From: an uncultured Ruminococcus sp.
GTDB taxonomy: Bacteria > Bacillota > Clostridia > Oscillospirales > Acutalibacteraceae
Length of the DNA stretch: 63,151 nucleotides
Direction: 5' to 3'
Assembly (NCBI GenBank): GCA_902763835.1
Contig: CACWTQ010000023.1
Location: 1 to 63,151, forward strand
This document shows positions 8,870 to 17,637 of this stretch, in pieces. The position numbers were made by a program, and so were the translations under genes. Positions within the stretch are counted from its first letter, which is position 1. Every line of letters begins with the position of its first letter. A model generated the notes under the pieces. That model had not been told where the DNA came from. It saw only the letters and a program-made list of their open reading frames with translations, and made no database searches.

Positions 8870-9139
8870 ATATTTAGAGCAATAAAAATGTATAAAGATA
8901 TTGAAAAAAAGTTGTGTATATGTTATTATTTAAGTAGTGGCATTGTTGCTTTTTATACTGTTTACCATAAAAGAAATCGTCTTGTTTCTTTATATTGGTT
9001 GTTAGTATTGCAGATGTATTTTTGGTTTTGCGTGATTCCTTTATTTTGAAAATACATTTGAAACGGCGACAGCTCCGGATATTAAATCCGGGATTCATAA
9101 TAATTAATTTTTTATTTCTAAGAAAGAAGGAAAAAGTCA

Positions 9140-10492
9140 ATGAACAAGACAAAAAGATTTTGTGCTATTGCACTCGCAGCTATGATGGCTGTTACAGCAT
9201 TCGCAGGATGCGGCTCGGACGGCGGCTCTTCTACAGCTTCAAACGGCGGCGGTTCAAACGGCGGCAGCGGTGACTCAGCTGCTACACCTACTGCTCCTGT
9301 CGGCGATACTGTTGCAGATCCTCTTTACGGCGAGGGCGAAAACGGCACAATCAACCTTAAGGTTTGGGGTCCCGACGCAGCTCAGGAAATTCTCAAAAAG
9401 CAGTGTGTTGCTTTCTCCGAGAAGATGAAGGATTACGGCGACGTTCAGATTGAGGTTGTTCCGCAGGGTGAAGCAGATTCCGCTACTCAGGTTCTTACAG
9501 ACGCAGAAACAGCTGCCGACGTATTTGGTTTCGCTTGCGACAACATCAACAAGCTCGTAAAAGCAGGTGCTCTTCTTGAGGTTACAGGTGCAGAGAAAGA
9601 CCTCGTAGAGTCTTCAAACAGTGCAGAGTCCGTTGCAGCCGCTACAGTTGACGGCAAGATTTATGCTTATCCCGAAACAGGCGACAACAGCTACATTCTC
9701 GTATACGATAAGAGTGTTGTAAGCGATGAGCAGGCTAAGACTCTTGAGGGTACGCTTGAAGCTTGTAAGGCTGCAAACAAGAAGTTCGCTATGGACGCAG
9801 GCAACGGTTATTATTCCTGTATGTTTATGTTCACGGGCGGATTGAAGATTGACGGCTATGCTGACGACGGCGAAACTCAGAAGTTCACGGATTATGATGA
9901 GGCAACTCTCGTTAATACTATGATGGCTTTCAGTAAGCTTTTGGCAGTAGATTACAAGGATACACTCCTCAACGGCGAAACAACTAAGGTTGTTGACGGC
10001 TTTAAGTCGGGCACAGTCGGTGCAGGTATCGACGGTTCTTGGAACTTTGCTTCCGCTAAAGAAGCTCTCGGCGATAACGCAGGCTTTGCTATTCTCCCGA
10101 CAATCGACGTAAACGGCACGGCTACTCCTATTGTTAATATGTTCGGTTACAAGCTTATCGGTGTTAATTCACAGACAGCTTATCCGAATACTTCAATCGA
10201 GCTTGCTAAGTACCTTGCAGGTGAAGAGTGCCAGCAGGAAAGAGCTGAGAAGCTCAACTGGGGTCCGTCCAACACAACAGTTGCAGAGAGCGATATTGTA
10301 AAGAACGACCAGGCTCTTACTGCTATTCTTGAGCAGTCAAAGAACTCCGTACTTCAGGTTTCCGTTGCAGATACATTCTGGACACCGGTAGGAACATTCG
10401 GCAATATGATTGTTGATGCTGACAAACCGCTCACAGAGGATGCAGCTAAGGACCTCATTAAATCTACTATCTCCAACGTAAAAGATGAGTAA
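9140..10492 (+). CDS. Maltodextrin-type ABC transporter substrate-binding lipoprotein
   Basis: Extracytoplasmic sugar-binding protein (family 1, MalE-like) of 450 aa. The N-terminus is a lipoprotein signal (MNKTKRFCAIALAAMMAV, lipobox AFAGC, lipidated Cys about 23) followed by a Gly/Ser linker. The mature fold begins NGTINLKVWGPDAAQE. It keeps GFKSGTVGAGIDGSW and NMFGYKLIGVN, typical of clostridial maltose/maltodextrin binders. AAGAAGGA precedes the ATG. It heads an operon with malF and malG, separated by a hairpin that probably allows extra binding-protein mRNA. No ATPase gene accompanies it, so a shared MsmK/MalK elsewhere is likely. Ligand is inferred from family and from glgB and dockerin genes nearby. 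Confidence 0.9.
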   Translation: MNKTKRFCAIALAAMMAVTAFAGCGSDGGSSTASNGGGSNGGSGDSAATPTAPVGDTVADPLYGEGENGTINLKVWGPDAAQEILKKQCVAFSEKMKDYGDVQIEVVPQGEADSATQVLTDAETAADVFGFACDNINKLVKAGALLEVTGAEKDLVESSNSAESVAAATVDGKIYAYPETGDNSYILVYDKSVVSDEQAKTLEGTLEACKAANKKFAMDAGNGYYSCMFMFTGGLKIDGYADDGETQKFTDYDEATLVNTMMAFSKLLAVDYKDTLLNGETTKVVDGFKSGTVGAGIDGSWNFASAKEALGDNAGFAILPTIDVNGTATPIVNMFGYKLIGVNSQTAYPNTSIELAKYLAGEECQQERAEKLNWGPSNTTVAESDIVKNDQALTAILEQSKNSVLQVSVADTFWTPVGTFGNMIVDADKPLTEDAAKDLIKSTISNVKDE

Positions 10493-10538
10493 TTCCTTGC
10501 TTTTTAAACAGAAAAGTTAATATTTAACTACAGCGAGG

Positions 10539-10577
10539 TTCGGGCAGTTTGGCATATGCCCCGGCTGCCCGAATTTT
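10539..10577 (+). terminator. Intercistronic hairpin / attenuator between binding protein and malF
   Basis: Perfect TTCGGGCAG ... CTGCCCGAA stem followed by TTTT. Its place between the binding-protein gene and the permeases fits partial termination or 3' mRNA protection, giving more binding protein than permease. Confidence 0.75.
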
Positions 10578-10606
10578 CGCTACAAATTTTTTAGGGGAGT
10601 GAGCTA

Positions 10607-12106
10607 ATGACATTTATTGAATATCAGGCACTTACACCTTCGCAAAAGGCAAGCTACAAGATTAAAGAGTTTTTTTCACTTCTTCCGGGCAGATTTAAAA
10701 GCTTCTTTGCTGCTATCGGTAAATTCTTTAAAAACTTGGGACTTAAATTTGTTGGGGGCTGTAAGGGTTACGGTTCGAGATTCACTAAAGGTGATTTCGC
10801 TACGAAGCTTTCTTACATTGTAATGGGCTTCGGTAATTTTACAAGAGGTCAGGTCGGCAAGGGTATTGCATTCCTCGCTGCCGAAATTTTGTACATATCT
10901 TATCTTGCAGGATTCGGCTTGAAGTGGTTCGATAAATTCGACACTTTGGGTACTGAATTGACACATCAGGTTATCGATGAGGTTACGGGTCGTCCCAAAT
11001 CCGTAATGGGTGATAACTCAATGCTTATCCTGCTTTACGGCACATTGACTATTTTGCTTACGCTTGTTTTCATTGCCGTATATATTGCAAACACAAAGGC
11101 TGCTTACGAGGCAGAGCAGTCGGTTAAAGCAGGTAAGAAAAACCTAACACTCAAGGAAGAGCTTCAGGAATTCCTTGACGGCAAATATCATGTTACAATG
11201 CTTTCTTTGCCGGTTCTTCTTATCTCCGTGTTCACAATTCTTCCGCTTGTGTTCATGATTTTGATAGCATTTACAAACTACGATAAACAGCATACCCCTC
11301 CGGGACAGCTCTTCACATGGGTTGGTCTTGATACATTCAGAGATGTATTTAAGGTAACAGAGGGTGCAAGTAAGGGCTACACTTTCTGGGAACTCACAAA
11401 GTGGACAGTAGTATGGGCTATCTTCGCTACGTTCTCCAACTACATTATCGGTATGATTATCGCTCTTATGATTAACAAGAAGAGCATTAAGTTCAAATCA
11501 CTTTGGAGAACACTTTTCGTTATCACAATCGCTGTTCCTCAGTTCGTATCACTTCTCCTTATGAACCAGATTCTTCAGGACGACGGTGTTGTAAACGTAA
11601 TCAGAGGATATATGGGTCTTGCACCTATTTCGTTCTTTAACAGTACTGCACTTGTTGCACGTGTTACTGTTATCATTATTAATATGTGGGTTGGTGTACC
11701 TTACACAATCCTTCAGACAACAGGTATTCTTATGAATATCCCCGAAGACCTTTACGAGTCCGCAAGAATTGACGGTGCTACACCTGTTGTTCAGTTCTTC
11801 CAGATTACACTTCCGTATATGATCTTCGTAACAACTCCGTACTTGATTCAGAGTTTCGTAGGAAACATCAACAACTTTAACGTTATCTACCTCCTCACAG
11901 GCGGCGGTCCGAACAAGAACCCGAACCTCTATCAGGCAGGTGAAACAGACTTGCTCGTTACATGGCTCTTTAAGCTTACCATGAACAGTAACGACTATAA
12001 TACAGCGGCTGCCGTTGGTATTCTCGTATTTATCGTTTGTGCTACCTTGTCGCTTATTACATTTAATATGTCCAAGTCTTCAAGAAATGAGGAGGAATTC
12101 TCATGA
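10607..12106 (+). CDS. malF: Maltodextrin ABC transporter permease MalF-like
   Basis: Integral membrane permease of 499 aa. About 180 residues before the core include a basic N-terminus and extra membrane segments (IAFLAAEILYISYLAGF, LILLYGTLTILLTLVF), as in the long MalF type. The core has the ATPase-docking EAA loop (EDLYESARIDGATPVVQFF, near residue 382). Start ATG follows GGGGAGTGAG. Its stop overlaps the malG start by 4 bp (ATGA), implying coupled translation. It works with MalG and an ATPase not encoded here. Confidence 0.92.
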   Translation: MTFIEYQALTPSQKASYKIKEFFSLLPGRFKSFFAAIGKFFKNLGLKFVGGCKGYGSRFTKGDFATKLSYIVMGFGNFTRGQVGKGIAFLAAEILYISYLAGFGLKWFDKFDTLGTELTHQVIDEVTGRPKSVMGDNSMLILLYGTLTILLTLVFIAVYIANTKAAYEAEQSVKAGKKNLTLKEELQEFLDGKYHVTMLSLPVLLISVFTILPLVFMILIAFTNYDKQHTPPGQLFTWVGLDTFRDVFKVTEGASKGYTFWELTKWTVVWAIFATFSNYIIGMIIALMINKKSIKFKSLWRTLFVITIAVPQFVSLLLMNQILQDDGVVNVIRGYMGLAPISFFNSTALVARVTVIIINMWVGVPYTILQTTGILMNIPEDLYESARIDGATPVVQFFQITLPYMIFVTTPYLIQSFVGNINNFNVIYLLTGGGPNKNPNLYQAGETDLLVTWLFKLTMNSNDYNTAAAVGILVFIVCATLSLITFNMSKSSRNEEEFS

Positions 12107-12957
12107 TAAAAAGTTACAGATTAAGCCGAATGATTTCGGATATTGTTATTTACGTAATACTTGGCGGTCTTGGTCTTATTTGGGTAAGCCCGCTTGTATG
12201 GCTTTTATTCCACTCTTTCAGAAAAGAGGGCGGTGTATCCGTTCCTTATGTATTCCCGAAAGAGTATACTCTTGACAACTACAAGGCACTCTTTACAAAC
12301 ACTGATGTATTTGACTACCCGAGATGGTTCTTGAATACATTCGTTGTTGCGGTTTTCGCTTGTATCATTTCTACGCTTTCCGTATTGATGGTATCGTATG
12401 CTTTCTCACGTCTTAGATTTAAGTCCCGTAAGATGTTCATTAACATTGGTATGGTACTCGGAATGTTCCCGGGCTTTATGACCATGATTGCTCTTTACTA
12501 TTTGTTAAAGGCTATGAACCTTACACAGACTCTCCCTGCTCTTGTAATTTGCTACAGTGCCGGTGCAGGTCTTGGATTTGCTATTTCAAAGGGCTTCTTC
12601 GATACGATTCCGAGAGCTCTTGACGAAGCGGCTACAATCGACGGTGCTACAAGAAACCAGATTTTCTGGAAGATTATTCTCCCGATTTCAAAGCCGATTC
12701 TTGTTTATACAGTTCTTACATCGTTTATCGGTCCGTGGTGTGACTTTATCCTTGTAAAAATCATCATGGGTGATAACCGTGATAACTACACCGTTGCACT
12801 CGGTCTTCAGAGAATGACCGATAAGGAATACAAGCAAACATACTTCAAACAGTTCCTTGCAGGTTCTGTAATTGTTGCTATTCCGATTACCGTTCTCTTC
12901 CTTAAAATGCAGAACTACTATGTTGAAGGCGTTACAGCCGGCGGTGTTAAGGGTTAA
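12103..12957 (+). CDS. malG: Maltodextrin ABC transporter permease MalG-like
   Basis: Second permease subunit, 284 aa, with six predicted membrane helices and the EAA loop ALDEAATIDGATRNQIFWK near residue 187. GAGGAGG lies inside the end of malF, 7 nt before the ATG. The C-terminus (YYVEGVTAGGVKG) is typical of MalG. An intrinsic terminator follows 25 bp later, ending the operon. Confidence 0.93.
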   Translation: MIKSYRLSRMISDIVIYVILGGLGLIWVSPLVWLLFHSFRKEGGVSVPYVFPKEYTLDNYKALFTNTDVFDYPRWFLNTFVVAVFACIISTLSVLMVSYAFSRLRFKSRKMFINIGMVLGMFPGFMTMIALYYLLKAMNLTQTLPALVICYSAGAGLGFAISKGFFDTIPRALDEAATIDGATRNQIFWKIILPISKPILVYTVLTSFIGPWCDFILVKIIMGDNRDNYTVALGLQRMTDKEYKQTYFKQFLAGSVIVAIPITVLFLKMQNYYVEGVTAGGVKG

Positions 12958-12979
12958 TATTTTATAGTTGATTTTATGG

Positions 12980-13012
12980 GTATCTGTCGATTAATTCGGC
13001 AGATACTTTTTT
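12980..13012 (+). terminator. Terminator of the maltodextrin operon
   Basis: GTATCTGTCGA-TTAA-TTCGGCAGATAC stem (one G-T pair) followed by TTTTTT. Confidence 0.9.
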
Positions 13013-13089
13013 ATAGCTGAAAGATAATCTTATACAAAAATTCCAATCAAATTATCAGATTAATTTATAACTGAAAATAACAAAAATTC

Positions 13090-13119
13090 TTGAAACTTAT
13101 CGTTAATTTGTGTTATCAT
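13090..13119 (+). promoter_or_regulatory. Promoter of second binding protein
   Basis: TTGAAA at 13090 and TATCAT at 13114, spacer 18 bp, 65 bp before the ATG. The second binding protein is therefore separately transcribed. Confidence 0.55.
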
Positions 13120-13184
13120 ATAGTATATGGTTTTTATAATGAAATAGTATGTAAATTTTTAAGTGAAAGAGGGAAAGTGAAAAA

Positions 13185-14492
13185 ATGTTTGGTAAAGCAA
13201 AAAAAATATGTGCTGTGTTACTTTCGGTGGCTGTGTTTGTTATGGCTTTCACCGCTTGCGGAGAAAGTTCCGACAGTACAAGCAGCAATACAGGTGAGGT
13301 CGGCAATTACGGCAATTACAGTCCGCTTGGCAGAGAGGCGGAAAATGGTACTATAAAGCTTAAGGTTTGGGGTCCTGATGCGGCTCAGGAAAGCTTAAGA
13401 GAACAATGTGAAGAATTTTGTAAGCTTATGAGTGCCTATGCAACAATTAAAATCGATGTTGTTCCTCAAGGCGAGGAAGATCCGGCTTCTCAGCTCCTTA
13501 CCGACCCGACCGTTGGTGCGGACGTTTTCGGATTTGCCTGCGACAGTATCGACAAGCTTGTGAATGCAGGTGCTCTTCTTGAGGTTACGGGTGCTGATAA
13601 AGATTATGTAGTTGAAAATAATGTTGAGGGTTCTGTATTGGCAGCTACCGTTGATGATAAAATTTATGCCTACCCCGAAACAGGCGACAACAGTTACTGC
13701 CTTGTTTACGACAAATCAGTTGTAAGCGAAAACCAAGCGAAGACGCTGGAGGGTGTTCTCGAAGCGTGCAAGGCTCAAAACAAGAAATTCGTTATGGAAG
13801 CAAACAACGGCTACTATGCTTGTATGTTCCTCTTCACGGGCGGAGTGACTATCGACGGTTATGAAGAAGACGGTACAACTCAGAAATTTGCCCCTTATAA
13901 TATGGATACCGCTACGAGTACGGTTATGGCTTTCCGTGAACTTTTCAGCAAGTATAAGGATATCTTTGTAAACGGTGAAGTTACTAAGGTTGTTGACGGT
14001 TTCAAATCGGGAACGGTCGGTGCAGGCATTGACGGTTCGTGGAACTTTTCTTATGCTAAAGAAGCATTGGGTACTAATGCAGGTTTTGCAGTATTGCCGA
14101 CAATCAACGTAAACGGCACTCCCACACAGATTGTCAATATGTTCGGCTATAAGCTGATTGGTGTAAACTCCAGCAGTAAATATCCGAATACATCTATCGA
14201 ATTGGCAAAATTTCTCACAAACGAAGAGTGTCAAAAGGACAGAGCAGTTGACCTTAATTGGGGTCCTTCCAATAAAAATGTTGCGGAGAGTACGCTTATA
14301 AAGAGTGATGCCGCACTTTCTTCAATTCTTGAACAGTCTAAAAATTCCGTGCCGCAGGTTGCGGTTTCTCAGAATTTCTGGCAGCCTGTGGCTACACTTG
14401 GTAATATTGTGGTGGATTTTGATAATGAGTTTACCGATAAGGATTGTCAGGAGCTTATAAAGAAAACTATTGCAAATGTTCGTGAAGGATAG
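13185..14492 (+). CDS. Second, paralogous sugar-binding lipoprotein
   Basis: A 435-aa lipoprotein (signal with lipobox AFTAC) clearly paralogous to the protein at 9140. Long shared blocks include LKVWGPDAAQE, DVFGFACD, IYAYPETGDNSY, VVDGFKSGTVGAGIDGSW and LNWGPSN. The linker is shorter and Tyr/Asn rich instead of Gly/Ser rich. Several pocket-region positions differ (for example YSCMFMF against YACMFLF, and TFWTPVGT against NFWQPVAT). It has its own promoter and ends 2 nt before the DUF1848 gene, so those two are probably translationally coupled. It probably feeds the same MalFG permease with a different ligand preference. Confidence 0.88.
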   Translation: MFGKAKKICAVLLSVAVFVMAFTACGESSDSTSSNTGEVGNYGNYSPLGREAENGTIKLKVWGPDAAQESLREQCEEFCKLMSAYATIKIDVVPQGEEDPASQLLTDPTVGADVFGFACDSIDKLVNAGALLEVTGADKDYVVENNVEGSVLAATVDDKIYAYPETGDNSYCLVYDKSVVSENQAKTLEGVLEACKAQNKKFVMEANNGYYACMFLFTGGVTIDGYEEDGTTQKFAPYNMDTATSTVMAFRELFSKYKDIFVNGEVTKVVDGFKSGTVGAGIDGSWNFSYAKEALGTNAGFAVLPTINVNGTPTQIVNMFGYKLIGVNSSSKYPNTSIELAKFLTNEECQKDRAVDLNWGPSNKNVAESTLIKSDAALSSILEQSKNSVPQVAVSQNFWQPVATLGNIVVDFDNEFTDKDCQELIKKTIANVREG

Positions 14493-14494
14493 AA

Positions 14495-15421
14495 ATGATT
14501 ATTCAGACAGGTATGCGAACGGATATTCCGGCTTTTTACTCAAAATGGTTTCTCAACAGATTAACCGAGGGATATGTTCTTGTGAGAAATCCTTACAATC
14601 CCAACAATGTTACAAGATTTTTGCTTAACCCCGAGGTTGTCGATTTAATCGCATTTTGTACGAAGAATCCAAAACCTATGCTGTATAAAATGTCGTATCT
14701 CAAAGATTACGGTCAGTACTGGTTTGTTACAATTACTCCCTACGAAAAGGAAATTGAACCGAAAGTTCCTCCTAAAGAAATTGTTATGGAGAGTTTTAAA
14801 ATACTGTCCGATATTGTCGGTGTGAACTCTGTCGGCTGGAGATACGACCCGATATATATAAATCAAAAATATACCGTGGAACGTCATATCTCCGATTTTG
14901 AGCGTATGGCAAAAACACTTTCGGGTTATACTAAAACTTGTATAATCAGTTTTATCAATATATACAAAAAGGTTGAGAGGAATTTCCCCGAGAACAGGGC
15001 AGTTTCTCAAAGTGAACGTTTTCAAATAGGTAAGGCTTTTGCGGATATCGGAAAAAAGTACGGCATTACAATTAAAGCTTGTGCAGAGGGTACGGAGCTT
15101 GCACGGTTCGGCATTGACTGCGGAGGCTGTATGACAATCGATACGTACGAAGCCGCATTAAACTCTCGGATTAGTATTCCGAAGAGAAAATCTCAAAGGG
15201 CGGAATGTGCTTGTTTTTTCGGCAATGATATAGGGGTTTACGACAGCTGCGGGCATATGTGCAGGTATTGTTATGCAAATTCAAATTGGGATTCCGTTCG
15301 TAAGAATATGAGCTTGCATGACCCAAATTCCCCTTTTCTGATAGGACACGGCAGTTCGAGGGATATCATTCACAATGCACCGCAGTCAAGCTGGATTGAC
15401 CAACAGCTTACGTTGTTTTGA
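14495..15421 (+). CDS. DUF1848 family protein with C-terminal CX3CX2C cluster
   Basis: A 308-aa cytoplasmic protein that I place in DUF1848 (family of unknown function, with features of radical-SAM-like proteins). The C-terminus has CGHMCRYCYAN, a CX3CX2C motif at residues about 252-259, preceded by other cysteines (CGGC near 209, CACF). The cysteines fit an iron-sulfur cluster, but at the C-terminal end rather than the usual N-terminal place. The start ATG lies 2 nt after the binding-protein stop, with AAGGAT as ribosome site. Function is unknown; the coupling to a sugar-binding protein is unexplained. Confidence 0.75.
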   Translation: MIIQTGMRTDIPAFYSKWFLNRLTEGYVLVRNPYNPNNVTRFLLNPEVVDLIAFCTKNPKPMLYKMSYLKDYGQYWFVTITPYEKEIEPKVPPKEIVMESFKILSDIVGVNSVGWRYDPIYINQKYTVERHISDFERMAKTLSGYTKTCIISFINIYKKVERNFPENRAVSQSERFQIGKAFADIGKKYGITIKACAEGTELARFGIDCGGCMTIDTYEAALNSRISIPKRKSQRAECACFFGNDIGVYDSCGHMCRYCYANSNWDSVRKNMSLHDPNSPFLIGHGSSRDIIHNAPQSSWIDQQLTLF

Positions 15422-15623
15422 AATACTAATATTTAACAATTATGTTAAATTATTATATGAAGATAATATTCTTAAAAAGAAATTAGAATTGCATAATTCC
15501 CTAATATTTGCAAACAATATTTATACTATATCCGGTAAAAAAATATGTTTTTTCAAATGAAATATATTTTTGTGTTTATGGATACAAGTATTTAAAGTTT
15601 GAAATAAAAGGGAGAATATAGAT

Positions 15624-16166
15624 ATGAAAGCCACAGGAATTGTCAGAAGAATTGACGACTTGGGCAGAGTTGTCATTCCGAAAGAAATTCGCCGTACTTT
15701 GCGTATCCGTGAGGGTGACCCTCTCGAAATTTATACGGACAGCAACGGCGAAGTTATTTTTAAAAAATATTCACCGGTTGGGGAACTCAGTACCTTTGCC
15801 GCACAGTATGCCGAAGTGTTGAGCCGTGTGAGCAATCTTCCCACGCTTATTTCCGACCGTGATCACATAGTTGCGGCGGCAGGTGTGCCGAAGCGTGAAT
15901 ATCTTGAAAGAAGAATTACTGCTGTTATTGAGGACTTAATGGAAACACGAAGAAGCTTTATGGCACATAAAGACGAGGTGGGAGAGATTCAGCCTGTTGA
16001 GGGTCTTGACCGTGCCGCAAATATTATCTATCCTATTATAGCCTCGGGAGATGTGACGGGGTCGGTGATTATGCTTGTCGGCGAAAAGAGAGTGCCGCCG
16101 ACGGAGGTTGAAGTTAAGCTTGCACAAACAGCGGCAGCTTTTTTGGGTAAACAAATGGAAGAATAA
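15624..16166 (+). CDS. spoVT: Stage V sporulation protein T
   Basis: Sporulation transcription regulator acting in the forespore. At 180 aa it is full length: an AbrB-type DNA-binding domain at residues 1-50 (MKATGIVRRIDDLGRVVIPK ...) and a C-terminal GAF-like domain (residues 55-178). GGGAG lies 9 nt before the ATG. A terminator follows at 16187. With spoIIP at 17.6 kb it shows an endospore-forming lineage. Confidence 0.95.
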   Translation: MKATGIVRRIDDLGRVVIPKEIRRTLRIREGDPLEIYTDSNGEVIFKKYSPVGELSTFAAQYAEVLSRVSNLPTLISDRDHIVAAAGVPKREYLERRITAVIEDLMETRRSFMAHKDEVGEIQPVEGLDRAANIIYPIIASGDVTGSVIMLVGEKRVPPTEVEVKLAQTAAAFLGKQMEE

Positions 16167-16186
16167 TATTTTGTAAAAAGCAATAC

Positions 16187-16216
16187 GACCGTGGAGGATA
16201 TCCACGGTCAGTTTTT
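16187..16216 (+). terminator. Terminator after spoVT
   Basis: GACCGTGG ... CCACGGTC stem followed by AGTTTTTC. Confidence 0.88.
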
Positions 16217-16242
16217 CTTTTAAAGTTGCCTGTAGAATACAC

Positions 16243-16271
16243 TTGAATTTCTGTGGGTTATATGTTATAAT
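16243..16271 (+). promoter_or_regulatory. Promoter of lipoprotein gene
   Basis: TTGAAT at 16243 and TATAAT at 16266, spacer 17 bp, 37 bp before the ATG. Confidence 0.6.
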
Positions 16272-16307
16272 CACATTATAACATAAATTCGGAAAGGAAC
16301 TGAATAT

Positions 16308-16910
16308 ATGAAAAAATTTCTAGCCGCAGCATTGACTGCAATACTTGCTTTGAGTATGACGGCTTGCGGTTCGGAGGAAGACGAAACTCCAAGTGATTAT
16401 ACTCCGCCGTCAAATATTACAATATATGTGGAGTCGGGCGATACTGCTGTTCCGATTGACGTTGATGTGTCGAATATGACTAATCCGCTTGCATACGGAT
16501 CAATGATTATCGATTTGCCAAAAGGCTTTATTGCCGACCAACAAACCACTAAGGACGCAGGAGTTGTTCTAGCTTATAAGGGCAGTGCAAAAACAAGTTC
16601 GGAATGCTACACCTTTGCAAACACAGGTTCAAACAGAGATATAAACGAAATCACAGAAGAGGAAATGACAACCGATTACCTTAGTCAGTTTGATGGTTTC
16701 ACAGAGTTTTCTAGTTTCTCAAAAACTAAGTGCAACGGCTTTGATGCACTTGATATCGGTTTTGAACGAAAAATCCAAAAGGCAACCGTATATCAAAGAC
16801 AGTACTTTATCTTTACAGATAACGATACTTACGTGATCAGCTATACCACGGAAGAGAAGAAAACTATTGATGACTATGAAAAGTCGTTGACTACTATCAT
16901 AGTAAAATAA
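16308..16910 (+). CDS. Hypothetical lipoprotein
   Basis: A 200-aa exported protein with a lipobox signal (MKKFLAAALTAILALSMTAC; lipidated Cys about residue 20), a short acidic/Pro linker, and a mixed beta domain without a motif I can name. Its pattern (LPKGFIADQQ..., QRQYFIFTDNDTYVISYTT) resembles small lipoproteins that measure or bind at the cell surface, but no function can be assigned. GGAAAGGAA precedes the ATG. It is monocistronic between its own promoter and a strong terminator. Confidence 0.8.
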   Translation: MKKFLAAALTAILALSMTACGSEEDETPSDYTPPSNITIYVESGDTAVPIDVDVSNMTNPLAYGSMIIDLPKGFIADQQTTKDAGVVLAYKGSAKTSSECYTFANTGSNRDINEITEEEMTTDYLSQFDGFTEFSSFSKTKCNGFDALDIGFERKIQKATVYQRQYFIFTDNDTYVISYTTEEKKTIDDYEKSLTTIIVK

Positions 16911-16995
16911 TTCGATGTTTTTTATGAGGAATGAGAAATTATTTTTATTTCTGTGTTTGAGCGAATTTTTATAGAAGAAACAGTATAAAAAACAC

Positions 16996-17029
16996 AAACT
17001 CCCGATACATCATATATCGGGAGTTTTTT
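16996..17029. terminator. Bidirectional terminator
   Basis: AAACTCCCGATA ... TATCGGGAGTTTTTT stem between convergent genes (16910 stop and 17052 stop), with an A-run on one side and a T-run on the other. Confidence 0.9.
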
Positions 17030-17051
17030 GATTCAAAATGTTATGTCGAAA

Positions 17052-17564
17052 TTATTCGCCGTCAAGTCTTTTATTGAGCGGTAAAAGCAATTCGTCAACG
17101 CTTTCAGCAATCAAGGCGGCGGCTTCTGTTCTTGTGATGTAGTCCTTGCCGTGGGTGGGGTCGTTCAGAATGTCGTTTATTTTTTCGTCAAGCTTTTCAA
17201 ACAAAGAGGGAATACGTTCCCCTGTTGGGTTACGTTCGTCAATTGAGTGAAGAAATTCAACCGAAGCTTTCGGACTGTGCCAAATTTCACCGTTTTCACC
17301 TATTGCCTTAATTTGAATATACGCAATTCCGGCAGTGAAAATGTGGTTTGCTTCAACATTCCATATGACGGTATTATCCTCGCCTTTATCGAGAAGTATA
17401 GAATTGATACTGCCGTTGGAGAATGCTATGTAGAGTATATACTCTGAAGCGGTAATGCTGTCGCCGATTTCAAAGGTGAGAGTATTAATAGAATTGTCAC
17501 CGTAGTGACCGATAACTCTATCCGAAATCGGAACGTTAAAATTGTTTCTGTCAACATAAATCAT
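17052..17564 (-). CDS. Phage baseplate/tail-like hypothetical protein
   Basis: A 170-aa protein starting MIYVDRNNFNVPIS. This start is chosen because GAAGGAGG lies 8 nt upstream of it; a longer frame to 17624 would place the ribosome site inside the coding region. The first 110 residues are beta-rich (TLTFEIGDSITASEYILYIAF, EIWHSPKASVEFL) and resemble the N-terminal domain of phage baseplate upper / tail-fibre proteins. The last 60 are helical and acidic. No other phage gene is nearby, so it is a lone, possibly domesticated, tail-type domain. It lies downstream of spoIIP on the same strand. Assignment is tentative. Confidence 0.55.
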   Translation of the reverse strand: MIYVDRNNFNVPISDRVIGHYGDNSINTLTFEIGDSITASEYILYIAFSNGSINSILLDKGEDNTVIWNVEANHIFTAGIAYIQIKAIGENGEIWHSPKASVEFLHSIDERNPTGERIPSLFEKLDEKINDILNDPTHGKDYITRTEAAALIAESVDELLLPLNKRLDGE

Positions 17565-17637
17565 ATAAAAAACCTCCTTCATAATACCCCCCAAACGGTC
17601 AAAAAATTGCATACAACTATGCAACTTTTTTTTAAAA

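Noticed and set aside
8795..9049. 84-aa plus-strand ORF in the maltodextrin leader
   Set aside because: It covers the operator/promoter region, has no ribosome site, and is AT-rich chance coding.
17052..17624. A prophage around the tail-like gene
   Set aside because: Neighbours are spoIIP and a lipoprotein gene; no integrase, capsid or lysis gene is nearby.
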